Positions 1-12,900 of a DNA stretch of 64,000 bases are shown piece after piece (position 1 is the stretch's first letter; each line of letters begins with the position of its first letter). The position numbers and the translations under genes were made by a program. Under the pieces are notes generated by a model. It did no database searches and was not told where the DNA came from. It saw only the letters and a program-made list of their open reading frames with translations. Origin of the DNA: Angomonas deanei (lineage: Eukaryota > Euglenozoa > Kinetoplastea > Trypanosomatida > Trypanosomatidae); the NCBI GenBank assembly GCA_903995115.1, contig LR877159.1, forward strand, positions 248,001 to 312,000, read 5' to 3'.

Positions 1-2122
<2,122 letters not shown>

Positions 2123-2514
2123 GGCTATTGTTGAGGTTTTTTTTTCTTTTTTTAGTTTTCAGAAAAACCAAAAAAAAAAAAAAATGGAATATGTAATCTG
2201 AAGAGAATCTATATAGAATATAGTGATGTAAAATAAAAATAAAAGTATATTTTTTCTTTCAGAGGTATAAGTGAAAGTATACTTTTATCTTTTTTTTCTT
2301 CTTTGAAGAAAACGTTCTGCTACAGAGGAAAGAAAAAAGGGGGGGAAGAGAGAATATTTTTCATTGTGCGGTGACATTCAATAAATCAAAACGCATGCCC
2401 AAAAAAACAAAATAACGAACAATTTAGCAAAAATCAATTAATATACATGTTTATATGCCGTCTGTATAAATAAGCATATAAACATACGAACCAACTTCAT
2501 TTTTTTCCCTTTTC
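2123..2514. other. intergenic, AT-rich
   Basis: This stretch lies between the MUS81 stop and the RecQ start. It is AT-rich, with a long A run near 2168-2182 (a T tract on the coding strand, suitable as a trans-splicing polypyrimidine tract for RecQ) and several A- and T-rich patches that would form the MUS81 3' UTR. I see no gene here. Confidence 0.6.
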
Positions 2515-4889
2515 TCAAAAGTACTCTTTGGCGGTAAGAAACTCCGACAGCAGCACCAGCACCTTCCGCTGTGCCGTGGATGCCTCTTGTATCGTTCCCT
2601 CTAACCCCACCGACGACTGTCCACCACCCGCCGCCTCGTACAACCCTAGCAAGGTGCGGTACTTCACCGTCAGCCACACCGCCAGCGGGGCCCGCATCCC
2701 TCGCACCCGGGTGAGCATACGCACCAGGAGAGACTGTCCCTGCACATGCGACTGCAGCCGGTCAATATAACGCAGCAAGGCGGCAGTAGGCAGCAGCGCG
2801 GTGGGGGCGGCGGTACGATTGTAGTAGGTGACCAGCCGCTCCCCCAAGGCGAGGAGCACGGCGGCGGTCTCCTGGCAGCTGCGGGTCCGCAGTACTGTCA
2901 CCCCTGGGGCCACCTGCAGAGCGAGGGAGCTCACCGCGGAGTGGATGCGGGTCCACAGCACCTCTGTGTGGTTGGCCGCTGCCGCTGCTGGTGGGTAGGG
3001 CGCCCCTCTCACCGGGTACCGCTTCCCCTGTGCGAGGGGACCGTCCTCGATCACCCAGAGGATCTGCTGATACGGGGAGAGGGAGAGGAAGTGCCGCTGA
3101 CTGTAGTACCGCCCGTCCACCGTGCTGCCGCAGAGGTCGGCGAGGGTCTTGCGCTCCACCGCTAGACTTATCGTATAGTTGGTCTGATCGTGTTGGTCGA
3201 CTAGGCGGAGGGCGTAGTCCCCACAGAGGAGGGTCTCACTGATAATTTGAATGGCATTAGAATTCGTATTGAGTTTGGAAAAGATTTGAAGTATGTTTTC
3301 GTGTTTTTTGTGAATACGTTCGCGATGGTCCACAACCAATTGACAAATGAAACGATTATTATTATTATTGGTGGAAAGGTTGGTGGTTTCCATTTCCGTA
3401 TGACTGCGTCTATCACTGTTGTTCAGACTGTGATTGTTTTTTTCCACAATGGCGCTCATCATCTCAATCGACTCTAAGCCAAATAAACTGTCAAAATCAT
3501 CCCTCTCCACACTGTTATTATTATTATTACTATTATGATGATGATTTGATAGTTTGGATTCGTTAGGATTCGCCTGAACTTTATTTTTTCGTTCTTGTTT
3601 CGCAAATAGATTCGGAGGGGGAATAATTCGATCATTGTCCATGTTACATAAATTATAGCTCACAGTATTATGATGATTACGATTGGGTATAGTATTCTGA
3701 TTTACTGCAGGACACGTTAGTGGTGGGGGCGACGTGCTCTTTTCACCATGATGAATATTATTATTATTGTTACTCCAAGTGAAAATCGTCCGAGGCGGTG
3801 ATGCACTTTTACTGTTATGATGTTTGTTCATGTTGGGTGTATTACACTTCTTTTGGGATAATCCTAAAAAAGAGTGCGCCACCACCTCTGGGGACGTTTC
3901 CTTAATATTATGATGAGGCGTGTTCCCGCGGTCCACGGGGGACGAAGCGTGGGGGACCCTCGGAGGAGGGGACACACTCCTATGATTATTATTATTGTGG
4001 TTAAACTGTTCGATTCGTTGTATTAACTCACTTTTATTGCCCTTTACCGATAAATGATTCCGTTTGCAAATATCTTTCAAATCTGAACTTTTTAATTTTT
4101 CCAAATTACTATTTTCATTATTATTATTATTGTTGTGTTGAAGATTAGCAAAAAGAGAATTATCGGACACTTTAGAATCCCCAATCAGTGAAATATTCTG
4201 AATGAAATTATTATTATTATTGATCACCTCTAAATTACTGTTGCTATTATGATTCATATTCAGTTCATTAAGTAACGATTCATTCTCATACACTCTCAAA
4301 CTCAAATCATTTTTATTTTCTTTCTTATTATTATTATCGGTAAACCGCAACGACGTGAATATATCTTTACTCGGTGTTATTATTAGGATGTGGATCCCTG
4401 TTGGGGGTGGCACTTCTTTTCTCCGCCGTTGCACTGACAGACCGTGATCGCATTCTTTTCTGTCCAATATTATTTCTTCTCTCCTTCTTTTCCTTTTTTT
4501 CGCCACCCATGACAGAAGAAATCCACCGGCACATATCGACTATCCTTATGATGATGATGATGTTCACTTTTTTCGTACTCCCCCCTCAACCATTCCCGGT
4601 AGGTATCGCTCGCCACAAAACGAAACGGAGAGGCCTGTTTCAGAAACTCTTCCCTAGTTGGCGTGTTTTGATAGACGGTTTGGATCGCCTCCCTCAGATA
4701 GTCGAGGTGGGCGACAGAGCTGTGACAGACGCACACGGCGGCGGAGGGGTGTAGGATGGGAATAGGATACCGTGCGAGGGACGCGGCGAAGTCTCTCAAA
4801 CTGTCATCTTGGGTCGTTTCACTCTTGGACAGTAAGGCGGCGGCGAGCAGGGCGTTGTGAGGTCGTAGGTGGCTGTCCGACGCATGCAT
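2515..4889 (-). CDS. MUS81: MUS81 structure-selective endonuclease with a SAP domain, one frame break
   Basis: The catalytic subunit of the MUS81-EME1-type nuclease, which cuts replication forks, flaps and Holliday-junction intermediates. The N-terminus holds an HNALL helix and a SLARYPIPI segment that match the MUS81 helix-hairpin-helix domain. After an Asn/His-rich linker comes a SAP-like DNA-binding motif (about 4105-4000; LKDICKRN then KGNKSELIQRI). The ERCC4 nuclease core follows, with LVVDHRER, LLCGDYAL and the catalytic VERKTLADL near 3156, then DGRYYSQRHFL. A C-terminal hairpin region ends at a stop at 2515. The reading frame changes once at the T7 run 4494-4500: about 130 residues are in one frame and about 660 in the next. 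One extra base joins them, giving about 790 residues, longer than human MUS81 because of the Asn-rich linker. The SAP motif between the hairpin domain and the nuclease is an unusual addition. Confidence 0.88.
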
Positions 4890-5326
4890 GAAATGGTTTC
4901 TAAAAGTATGTAATCTAAAAATAATTAAAAAAAAAAAATCTATCTTTATCTGTGTGTGCTTTTGACACCAAGACGAAAAAAGTGGAAGAGAAATTCAGAT
5001 TATTTATTTCATTGTTTTTTGTATGACTGTCATCTTCATGTAGTAATCTGATTGATTGATGAATCGTTCTTTTTCATTGGTAATAATAAAAAAAAGGAAA
5101 GAAAACACAGAAAAAAACAAAAACTTTAGTCAGTGGAAAAAGAAAAAGAAAAAAAAAAGAAATGAAGGTACAAAAGAAAAAAAGAAAGGAGTTTTTAATG
5201 CCCTTTCCTTTTCCTAAGATACTACTCCACCCTCTTTTCCACTACTTCTTTTTTCTTTTAAAACCTCTATCAGCTCTTCTTTATTTATTTAATTTTTATT
5301 TTATTATTATTATTAAATGATCGGCC
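4890..5326. other. intergenic, A-rich on the plus strand
   Basis: Between MUS81 and the downstream-lying TCTP copy. On the coding (minus) strand it holds several pyrimidine tracts (plus-strand A runs near 4927-4938 and 5100-5200) that could serve as trans-splice signals for TCTP's downstream neighbour MUS81, plus the 3' UTR of the first TCTP copy. No gene seen. Confidence 0.55.
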
Positions 5327-5839
5327 TTACACGCGGGTACCGTTGAGCCCATCCTTCCACAGGTAGAAGATGGGGGTCTCGCCCTCCCACTTGCACAGCA
5401 CAATCATGCCGCTGTCGGGGTCCTCCTCGTTACCCTCAGGGATGAAGAACTGGTAGTCGTCGATCTCCTTCAGTACCTTCTTCACAAAGGTCTGGGCGTT
5501 GGTCTGGAAGGCCTTCTTGGCGTCGGCGTCCTCGATGCGCTCGAGGAGAGCCTTCATGTAGGTCTTGATGTGCGCCATGTAGGAGGCCTTGTCGTAGCTG
5601 GTCTCGGTGTAACGGTTCGTGTACACCACATCCACCACACGCTGCTTGCCATCGGCCACCTCGCCGGTCGCGCCCTCGCCCGCATCGTCATCCACGTTGG
5701 CGCTGATACCGTAGTCCTCACCACCGACGTCAATGTAGCGGCCGGGAATCTTGTAGACAATGTCGTCCTCTACATCGAAGGGACGATCGTTGTCGCACAC
5801 GACCTCAGCGCCAGTCAGGACATCCTTGAAGATTTTCAT
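5327..5839 (-). CDS. TCTP: TCTP, copy A (translationally controlled tumour protein homologue)
   Basis: A 170-residue member of the TCTP family, small abundant cytosolic proteins linked to growth, translation and stress responses. The start is MKIFKDVLTGAEVVCDN, the C-terminal half has the family segments FVKKVLKEIDDYQFF and GMIVLCKWEGETPIFYLWKDG, and the length matches the family. The protein is identical to that of the second copy 316 bases upstream on the coding strand. About five nucleotide differences separate the two coding regions, all silent. The flanks diverge almost immediately outside the coding region. In Trypanosoma brucei two TCTP genes lie in tandem with near-identical coding regions and different 3' UTRs that give stage-specific expression; the same arrangement here suggests control through the 3' UTR. 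Confidence 0.95.
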   Translation of the reverse strand: MKIFKDVLTGAEVVCDNDRPFDVEDDIVYKIPGRYIDVGGEDYGISANVDDDAGEGATGEVADGKQRVVDVVYTNRYTETSYDKASYMAHIKTYMKALLERIEDADAKKAFQTNAQTFVKKVLKEIDDYQFFIPEGNEEDPDSGMIVLCKWEGETPIFYLWKDGLNGTRV

Positions 5840-6155
5840 GATGGAGTAATAAAAAGCGTAGTAGACTATGTTGTATTTGGTGTTTTTGGTATGTTAGTAG
5901 GGAAAAGAGGAGGAGAAACAATACAGGGCCACAACAAGAATGCAACAGTACCCCAAGGTATACCGTAAAAAAAAAAAAATTGTGCGTATCCTTCCACCTG
6001 TGATATTTTAGTTAATTGTTATTTAAAAATGTTTTAAACGACAGTATTCAAGAATGTTTTTTTCCAACAGAAGTTAATCAAAAAAATTAAAAAAGAGAGG
6101 CAGAACCACTTTCGAAGCATCACAAGTCCGTTTGCGGGGCTAGAAAGCAGTCTTC
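5840..6155. other. TCTP intergenic: 5' flank of copy A, 3' flank of copy B
   Basis: Separates the two TCTP copies. Only about nine bases directly before the ATG (plus-strand atgatggag) are shared with the 5' flank of copy B; the rest is unrelated. A plus-strand A13 run near 5967-5980 is a candidate polypyrimidine tract on the coding strand. No gene is seen. Confidence 0.6.
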
Positions 6156-6668
6156 TTACACGCGGGTACCGTTGAGCCCATCCTTCCACAGGTAGAAGAT
6201 GGGGGTCTCGCCCTCCCACTTGCACAGCACAATCATGCCGCTGTCGGGGTCCTCCTCGTTACCCTCAGGGATGAAGAACTGGTAGTCATCGATCTCCTTC
6301 AGCACCTTCTTCACGAAGGTCTGGGCGTTGGTCTGGAAGGCCTTCTTAGCGTCGGCGTCCTCGATGCGCTCGAGGAGAGCCTTCATGTAGGTCTTGATGT
6401 GCGCCATGTAGGAGGCCTTGTCGTAGCTGGTCTCGGTGTAACGGTTCGTGTACACCACATCCACCACACGCTGCTTGCCATCGGCCACCTCGCCGGTCGC
6501 GCCCTCGCCCGCATCGTCGTCCACGTTGGCGCTGATACCGTAGTCCTCACCACCGACGTCAATGTAGCGGCCGGGAATCTTGTAGACAATGTCGTCCTCT
6601 ACATCGAAGGGACGATCGTTGTCGCACACGACCTCAGCGCCAGTCAGGACATCCTTGAAGATTTTCAT
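6156..6668 (-). CDS. TCTP: TCTP, copy B
   Basis: The second tandem TCTP gene, 170 residues, protein identical to copy A. The frame stays open for 35 more codons upstream, but that extension is hydrophobic, absent from the family and lacking in copy A, so the ATG at 6668 (MKIFKDV) is the start. The 3' flank (below 6156) and 5' flank (above 6668) share almost nothing with those of copy A, while the coding sequences differ at about five silent sites. That pattern fits gene conversion limited to the coding region together with selection for distinct UTRs. It is transcribed before copy A if the unit runs right to left. Confidence 0.95.
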   Translation of the reverse strand: MKIFKDVLTGAEVVCDNDRPFDVEDDIVYKIPGRYIDVGGEDYGISANVDDDAGEGATGEVADGKQRVVDVVYTNRYTETSYDKASYMAHIKTYMKALLERIEDADAKKAFQTNAQTFVKKVLKEIDDYQFFIPEGNEEDPDSGMIVLCKWEGETPIFYLWKDGLNGTRV

Positions 6669-6936
6669 GATGGAGTGGAAAGGGATTAAATAAATAAAAG
6701 TTGAACTATTTGAAAAAAGGGAGAGAAGTGTGAAATAGAGAGAAGGCAGCAGGCACACAGAGTAAGCGGACAAAAATGCGTCTAGTAAGCAGATGGCATA
6801 CCATTATGATTACGATTAAATACTTAATTATACGAGTTAATGTTATTTAGGTTTTCAAGGTGTCCACTACTTTCTAGAAAAAAAGGGAAAGAAAGAAAAG
6901 AAAAAGACACACCGTCCTATATTCTTTTTTTTTTTT

Positions 6937-8190
6937 TTACTTTCCAAAGACAGGTTGGAGGTCAGAGGTCATGGTGTACACCAGCGGCTGGCCCGACGCC
7001 CCGCAGGCTCCGAGGATATGCGGAGAGTTGGGGTGGAAGGCGAGAGACAGCACGGCGCCAGTGCCATAGGCACGGGACACGATCGCCTGAGGACCCTCCG
7101 CCCCTGCGGTCCGTCCATCCCACAAGGTGATGCGGCCGTCCTTCCCGCCGGTGGCGTAGAGCCCCTCGACTTGTCGGGAGCAGTGGAAGGTGACCTCCCC
7201 CTCGTGGGGCTGCAGGTGCCAGAGAGGCGTGTTGGCTGTCCCACGGCTATCGTAGCAGGCCCAGTGCCCCTCGCTCGTGCTGGCCATCACCAGAGGGCTG
7301 TTCGGGACGAACTCGACATGCTCCACCACGGCCGGCAGCGTGTAGCGGAGGGCGGCCTCGTTGGCGGCGCGGCAGTCCCGCAGTATCATCACCTTATCGA
7401 AGCCACCGCTCAGGAGGTGGTTGGGCTCCGTGTGGTGCCAGTCCAGCGACTGCACCTTCTCCGCCTCGCGGTAGGTGCCGAGACAGATGTCCGGCTGGTT
7501 GAGGTCCCACAGCTTGATGGTGTGGTCCGCCCCACCGCTGCAGAGAATGTTCTGCGCCACGGCGTTCCACTTGACAGAGAGGACCGCATCTGTGTGGGAG
7601 TGCGGCACGAGGTTCATGGCGGTCTTCTTGTTGTAGTTGTCCTCCACCTTCGCGCACCCCCCGAGGAGCACCGCCGGGGACACGGAGTCCATCACATCCA
7701 GTGCCCACACCTCAATGAACGGCAACATGGTCCCCACCGCCAGCATGGAGACCGTCCCGTCCGTCAGCCAGGAGCTGCAAAGAGGGAAGGCGGCCAGACC
7801 GGCGTCGTGGTGCAGGAAGAGGTTGTCCTCCGGCTCGTCGTAGGTGTACACCTCTAACCGCGGCTCGTTGGGGTCCGCCGCAGCCACCGCAAAGACAAGA
7901 TCGGACTCCTTGAACTTGACGTCGTTGTTCTCCTCCTCGTCCTCGGCATCGACCTGCTCTAGGATGGCTCGGGTGCCACCGCCGGCGATATCTCGTAGCG
8001 TATCGTTCACACCGCCGTCCAACCGGTCGTCGTCGGAGTCGTTCTGAAGCTGCTCCTCCTCGTTGGCGTCCTCGACGTAGTTGGGGTTCATGGCCTGCAA
8101 CTTTTTTCTGGCGTCATCGGCGGTGTCGGTGGACAGGATGGGCACTGGCCGCATACCACCCTTTGGAACCCAACTGAATGTGGTGAGCAT
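6937..8190 (-). CDS. PWP1: PWP1-like WD40 protein (ribosome biogenesis)
   Basis: A 417-residue WD40 protein of the PWP1 family, which in other eukaryotes works in the nucleolus in pre-rRNA/ribosome assembly and rDNA chromatin. The N-terminus (MLTTFSWVPKGGM) matches the family's opening, and is followed by an acidic region rich in Asp/Glu (about residues 40-100). Family landmarks follow: LEVYTYDEPEDNLFLHHD, AVGTMLPFIEVWALDVMDS, then HTDAVLSVKWN, GGADHTIKLWDL, GGFDKVMILRDCR, TGGKDGRITLWDGR. The length is close to human PWP1 (501) minus its C-terminal tail. Identification rests on these segments in the right order. No frame break is present. Confidence 0.88.
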   Translation of the reverse strand: MLTTFSWVPKGGMRPVPILSTDTADDARKKLQAMNPNYVEDANEEEQLQNDSDDDRLDGGVNDTLRDIAGGGTRAILEQVDAEDEEENNDVKFKESDLVFAVAAADPNEPRLEVYTYDEPEDNLFLHHDAGLAAFPLCSSWLTDGTVSMLAVGTMLPFIEVWALDVMDSVSPAVLLGGCAKVEDNYNKKTAMNLVPHSHTDAVLSVKWNAVAQNILCSGGADHTIKLWDLNQPDICLGTYREAEKVQSLDWHHTEPNHLLSGGFDKVMILRDCRAANEAALRYTLPAVVEHVEFVPNSPLVMASTSEGHWACYDSRGTANTPLWHLQPHEGEVTFHCSRQVEGLYATGGKDGRITLWDGRTAGAEGPQAIVSRAYGTGAVLSLAFHPNSPHILGACGASGQPLVYTMTSDLQPVFGK

Positions 8191-8374
8191 ACAATGTACT
8201 AAAGTGAAGCGGCGAAATGCTTTTTTTGAGAGAGAGAAAGTAATCGTTGCTTTTGTGACGACCCATCCATCACACGCAAGAAGGGGCTTCGCCTACCAAC
8301 AAGAAGAAAAAAAAAAATGCTTTGTTATGATAACTGTTATGATGATTATTCGCAGGGTTCAGATTTCCAATCCT

Positions 8375-9652
8375 TCATAAGTGGGAGCCGTTTAGCAGTT
8401 GGCGGGATCGCGTTAGGAAACTGGTCACCGCATTTACCCGTTTCGGTTTGGGACTATCTGTAGTGTCCGCATGCTGCGTCGCGTCCGTCAGCATGTCATC
8501 CTTTTCGCTGGCGTGATCCTTGGTCTGGTCCGATGTACTAGACGCCTTCCGCTGGGCCTTCTTCCCCTCCTCGGACAGCATGTGGAGCTGCAGTCGTCGT
8601 AGGGTGTCCACCTGCGCCGTGATCACCATGTTCACAATAACAGGGGGGATCATCCCCATCGGGTGCAGCAGTCCCAAGTACTCCACCGCACAGAGCGAGC
8701 GCGCCCCTCGCAGTCGTGGAGGGATGGGCCGACCGTCGACCAACACGGTGGCATCCGTCGCGGAGGGCTGCACCGGTCGGGCCACCACCGCCGATAAGAA
8801 GAGCACCGCCCGCACGTAGCGACTCTGCTCGGGGTCTAGCGGCATCGCGTAGCCTAGCGGGGCGGAAAAAGCCTTCATGTAGGCGGTCCCGTCCTGTCGC
8901 ACCTCCTCCGCGACCACCATCTCCAGGTCGCGTCGCTGCACAAAGGCCACCGGGGAGCGCACCCCCAGGTAGTGCAGCGCCACCCGCCGCTGTCCACGCT
9001 GGAAGGAAAAGGGGACGGCGCCGGCCGACGGTGGCGGTGGCTGTCGTGCCGTCCGCAACTCGCTGGACCGCTCCTCCCCGTCACGGTCGGGGTGTAACTC
9101 CCGTATAACACGGCTCTGCTCAATGAGGGTATCCCACTTCACCCGTCTCTCCCCATCCATGTAGGAGAGCACGTCCTCGCTGGCACAGGGCATAATGGCG
9201 ACAGCCCGCATCATATGAATCGGGCACTGCTCCACCGGCGCACTGAACAGCTCCACCCCTCCCTCCGGGTCTGAGGCCAACTTGCGGTACGACAGGGAGA
9301 GATCACTGTTGGCGGTGGAACCTGGGGGCGGACGGTAGTAGGTGGACTGCGGGAGGGGATCCCGGAGGATGCGGTCCACCTCCTCAAAGTCTACCGCATA
9401 CTGGTACAGCGCACTGTCCAGCTTGGCCTTGTCCACTGCGTTGGTGGGGGGTGCCTTCCGCTCGGGTTTGGTGCCGGTACTACCCATGAAAGAGGTCATC
9501 GACTGCAGAAAGGTTCGGGGGCTCACATTGGTGGGGAGAGACGAACTAGTGGCACTGCTGTTTGGGGAGGGGCCTCCCTCGGCGGCATGACTGGTCGTGC
9601 TGGTGTTTCCTCCTCTGCCGGTTGTACCACGGGGCTTGAGCAGGTACGCCAT
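8375..9652 (-). CDS. START-like lipid-binding domain protein
   Basis: A 425-residue protein whose middle part (about residues 100-345) resembles a START lipid-transfer domain: a segment where bulky residues flank LSYMDGERRVKWDTLIEQ, which is the usual START turn of a Lys/Arg-x-Trp-Asp motif, then strand-like VALHYLGVRSPVAFVQRRDLEMVV and FLSAVVARPVQP, and a final helix region HPMGMIPPVIVNMVITAQ. Such domains bind a single lipid or sterol in a hydrophobic cavity. The N-terminus (Gly/Ser/Thr-rich) and C-terminus (charged, Lys/Asp-rich) look disordered. There is no signal peptide or membrane segment. The ligand cannot be read from the sequence. The assignment is by pattern only and would be confirmed by a profile search. 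Confidence 0.65.
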   Translation of the reverse strand: MAYLLKPRGTTGRGGNTSTTSHAAEGGPSPNSSATSSSLPTNVSPRTFLQSMTSFMGSTGTKPERKAPPTNAVDKAKLDSALYQYAVDFEEVDRILRDPLPQSTYYRPPPGSTANSDLSLSYRKLASDPEGGVELFSAPVEQCPIHMMRAVAIMPCASEDVLSYMDGERRVKWDTLIEQSRVIRELHPDRDGEERSSELRTARQPPPPSAGAVPFSFQRGQRRVALHYLGVRSPVAFVQRRDLEMVVAEEVRQDGTAYMKAFSAPLGYAMPLDPEQSRYVRAVLFLSAVVARPVQPSATDATVLVDGRPIPPRLRGARSLCAVEYLGLLHPMGMIPPVIVNMVITAQVDTLRRLQLHMLSEEGKKAQRKASSTSDQTKDHASEKDDMLTDATQHADTTDSPKPKRVNAVTSFLTRSRQLLNGSHL

Positions 9653-9932
9653 TTCAAAATCTATTAGTGTATGATTTACAGTTTAGTGTACTTTTGAACG
9701 CATACTTGAAATAGAAGAAAAGGGAGATTTAGTTTAGAAAAAATTGTCAAGGAAAGTAAATTGTAACCGGCTACTTTCTTTTTGTTTGTTTTCAGTAGTG
9801 ATTTCAATAGCATACAGAAAAGAAATAAAAAATGTTACAGATGGTGTTGTATTTTTTTTATTATTCATTTCATAAACACATGTATTTACATTGTCAAATA
9901 TACAGAAGGTTTTCCACTTTTTTTTTTCTCTC

Positions 9933-12900
9933 CTACTGCGGGGATCCCTTGGATAGAGAAGAGGGCGACTGGGTCACACCCGGCACCGGTGGCACCATAC
10001 TCGCGAGCTGTCTCAACCGCATCTTGGAGGCCTCATCATGCGACATGGTAGAGGGAAGGGTGATGGAAAAGGGGTGTAGCTGTTGTCGCGCCGTCACGTG
10101 CGGCAGGTAGGCGTTCCCCTGAAACGGGTCTGGCGAGCTGTAGCTGGCCCCGAGCCCTTTTCCCTTCGTGTCCGCCGCGTTGTTCTGCAGCGCCGCCTTC
10201 TCCCGTCGCTCCTGTCGCGTGGCCGCCTCCCTCCGCTTGTACTCGGCCAAGGTGCGGTCAATCTTCTCACGGACGGGGAGGGTGTCGAACTCCTTGTTGG
10301 TGACGTCGGACGCCCCCACCTCGATTGGCTTCTCCAGCAAGTCCAGCTCCAGCCCCAGGCCCGTCTTCCCGGTCGGTCGTGTGAGGGTGGCGCTGGGACT
10401 AAAGGTGGAGCGTGCCCCCTCCTGCCGCCTCGCACCAGGTCGGTGCTGGACGGCCGCCCGTGTCGCCTCCGCGATCTCTCGCTCCCCCGCCCGCTCCTGC
10501 CAGCGGTGCTGCAGCTGCGTGTTGAAGTTTTCCTTTGGTCTCGATCGGTCCAGCTGCTTGGCGAGGTGCGACAGCATGAGCTGATCCCGCCGCTCCTCGA
10601 GGATGCGGTACTGCCGGGAGTTGGTGTCCACCTCCTCCTCCGCCACAGCAGGGAGGGGCAGAGTGGGGCTGTTCCTGCATCGTCGGGCGACGGTCCACAC
10701 TGACCACACTGGCGTGACGACTGCTACCGGCACTGCCACCGTCCGAGGCGGAACTCTGACGGGTCGACCGGCGGCGCAGCGCGGAGGAGGCGATGGGGTA
10801 GTCCTCCATATTCTCGACAGCGGTCAGGAAGGTGGTGGTGGAGTCCCTCCCTGGGCGGCGGGTCTCACGGCGGAGGGCCGGACCACCCAGCGCGCTGGTG
10901 CTGGACTCCGAGGAGGTCTCGGGGATCTCCCGCTGAAAAGGATTCAATCGCTCGTAGGATTCGGGGGAGAAGGCAATGTCGGAGGGGACCAGCACATCCC
11001 CGTCGTCGTCGTCCTCCGCACGGACCTGCTGGGCCACACCAATCTTACGTAGCCACCGCATGGGGTAACTCTTCACGAGGGGATTTCGCGTGTACTTGGA
11101 TTGCTCCAGCGGCTTGCGGTGGACGGTCGTACCAGCCCCCTTGGCCGACTGGAGAGGAAGGGGAGTGGCCACCTCCTTCACAGGAAGCAAAGAGTGAAGG
11201 GTGTGAGGGGCGGTGAAGGGCTGCTGGGCCTGGGTCTCATCCAGCGCAGGCTCCTCCGTCTTCTCGCTGGTCGACGTGCTCTTGAGTGGTTTCTTGGTGG
11301 TCGACCTCATGGTGGCCTCCTGTGTGCGCACCGTACCTTTCAAGGTGCTCTCCGCCACGGTAGGGGTGCCCTCGCCGGAGGTGGACGACGGCTGACTGAG
11401 ACGCCTCGCCTGTCGTACTAGTGTACTGAGCAGCTCGTTCTGCCGCTGCGCCACCAGCCTCGCCTCCTCCTGTGCGGGCACAATCGTGTCACTGAAGGTT
11501 TGCTCATCGGAGAGCTCCCAGGTGTCCACGCCGAAAAGTCCTAGGGTACGCACCTGGCCGAACTCGGTCCGCTTATCCGCGCTGCTGACTCGTTGCTTGT
11601 CGTTGAACGGATACAGTCGGTGGATGCGCACATTACCATCGATCGAGCCGCAGATGATGAAGTAGTCGCGACTGGCGTGAGATCCGTTGTTGTTGCTGTG
11701 ATTGGTAGTAGTACTACTGCCGCCAGCGGTGGTTGCCGTTTTAGGACTGGTCAGCGATGAAGTGAGCAGTCCGGTCGGTGCGGTCGGTGAGACGGCAGAC
11801 GTAGGACTGCCAGCAAGCTTAGAGCTGAGAATACCAGCCGGGGCGGGGGCGTTCATGGTGGGCATGGTGTAATCGTTCAAGTCAATAAACATGCCGGCGG
11901 TGGAGCGGCTGGAGCAGTGGTAGACAGCGAGGGAGCAAATCTCCTCGGAGGCGCCTTGGTAGACATACAAGAGTGGAATCCTTTCTTTTTTCGAGAAGCG
12001 CGTCATGAACTCACTACCGACCATAGAACTGCCCATCGAGGCCGCCGACACATCCATCGCGGTACTCGCCCGCCGCTCCGCCCCGGCCACCTGTGCGCTG
12101 ATAAATTTCTGCAAGTCGTAGATGCGCACCACACCCAAGCTGTCACCGCAAATCAACAGACTATCGGAGGAGAAGATGACCTTCTTTAACAAGCAGGTGT
12201 GTTCCTTGAACAGACGGGACCGACCGACAAAGATGTTTTTGATGAAGGAGTAAAAGTGCACCACGCCGGTGTCCAACACACTCACAATAAGATTCTGGTT
12301 CGCATCGTTCAAGTAGTACAGTCCGATCACCGCCCCCACGTCCGGTGTGTTTCCCTTATCCAAGTTGCACAGCACCTCATCCACGTAGGGCGCACCGCGA
12401 TCGACCATGCGGTAGAGATACAGCCGGTTCTCACTCGTTCCTAAACAAAAGTGGGCGTCACGGACGATGCAGCAAGAGGTGATGGTGGCGTGGTGGACCG
12501 GTATCTTGACGCTCATGAAGGTGCTCTCCTCCGCGCCGCTGGGGAGTACGGAGCCGGTCTTGTACTTTTTCACGACACAGATTCTGCCACAGCAGAGCAG
12601 CGTGCGCTGGCCGGAGTGGCTCACCACCGTCACGTCATCGGTCTCGCTCTTGTCGATCTCCTGTTTGGTGCTTTGGAGCAGCTTCTCACTGTCCGCGACG
12701 GTGGAGGTCTCTGCGTCGAGGGTGAAGGCGAGCCCATTGCGGGCGCCCACAATGAGCCGTGTCCGAAGATCGGTCGTCCACCCGCAGCACAACATGGCGG
12801 TCCTCGTGTACATGGGAAACACCTGCCGCACCTCAGCGGAGAGGTCGATATCCTTCTTGAGCGCCCCTGTCCGTATGTCCCACACTTTCCAGCGGTCTGC

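Noticed and set aside
5327-6668. One TCTP copy being a pseudogene or assembly duplicate
   Set aside because: Both frames are intact, silent differences exist, and the flanks are unrelated, so they are two real loci.
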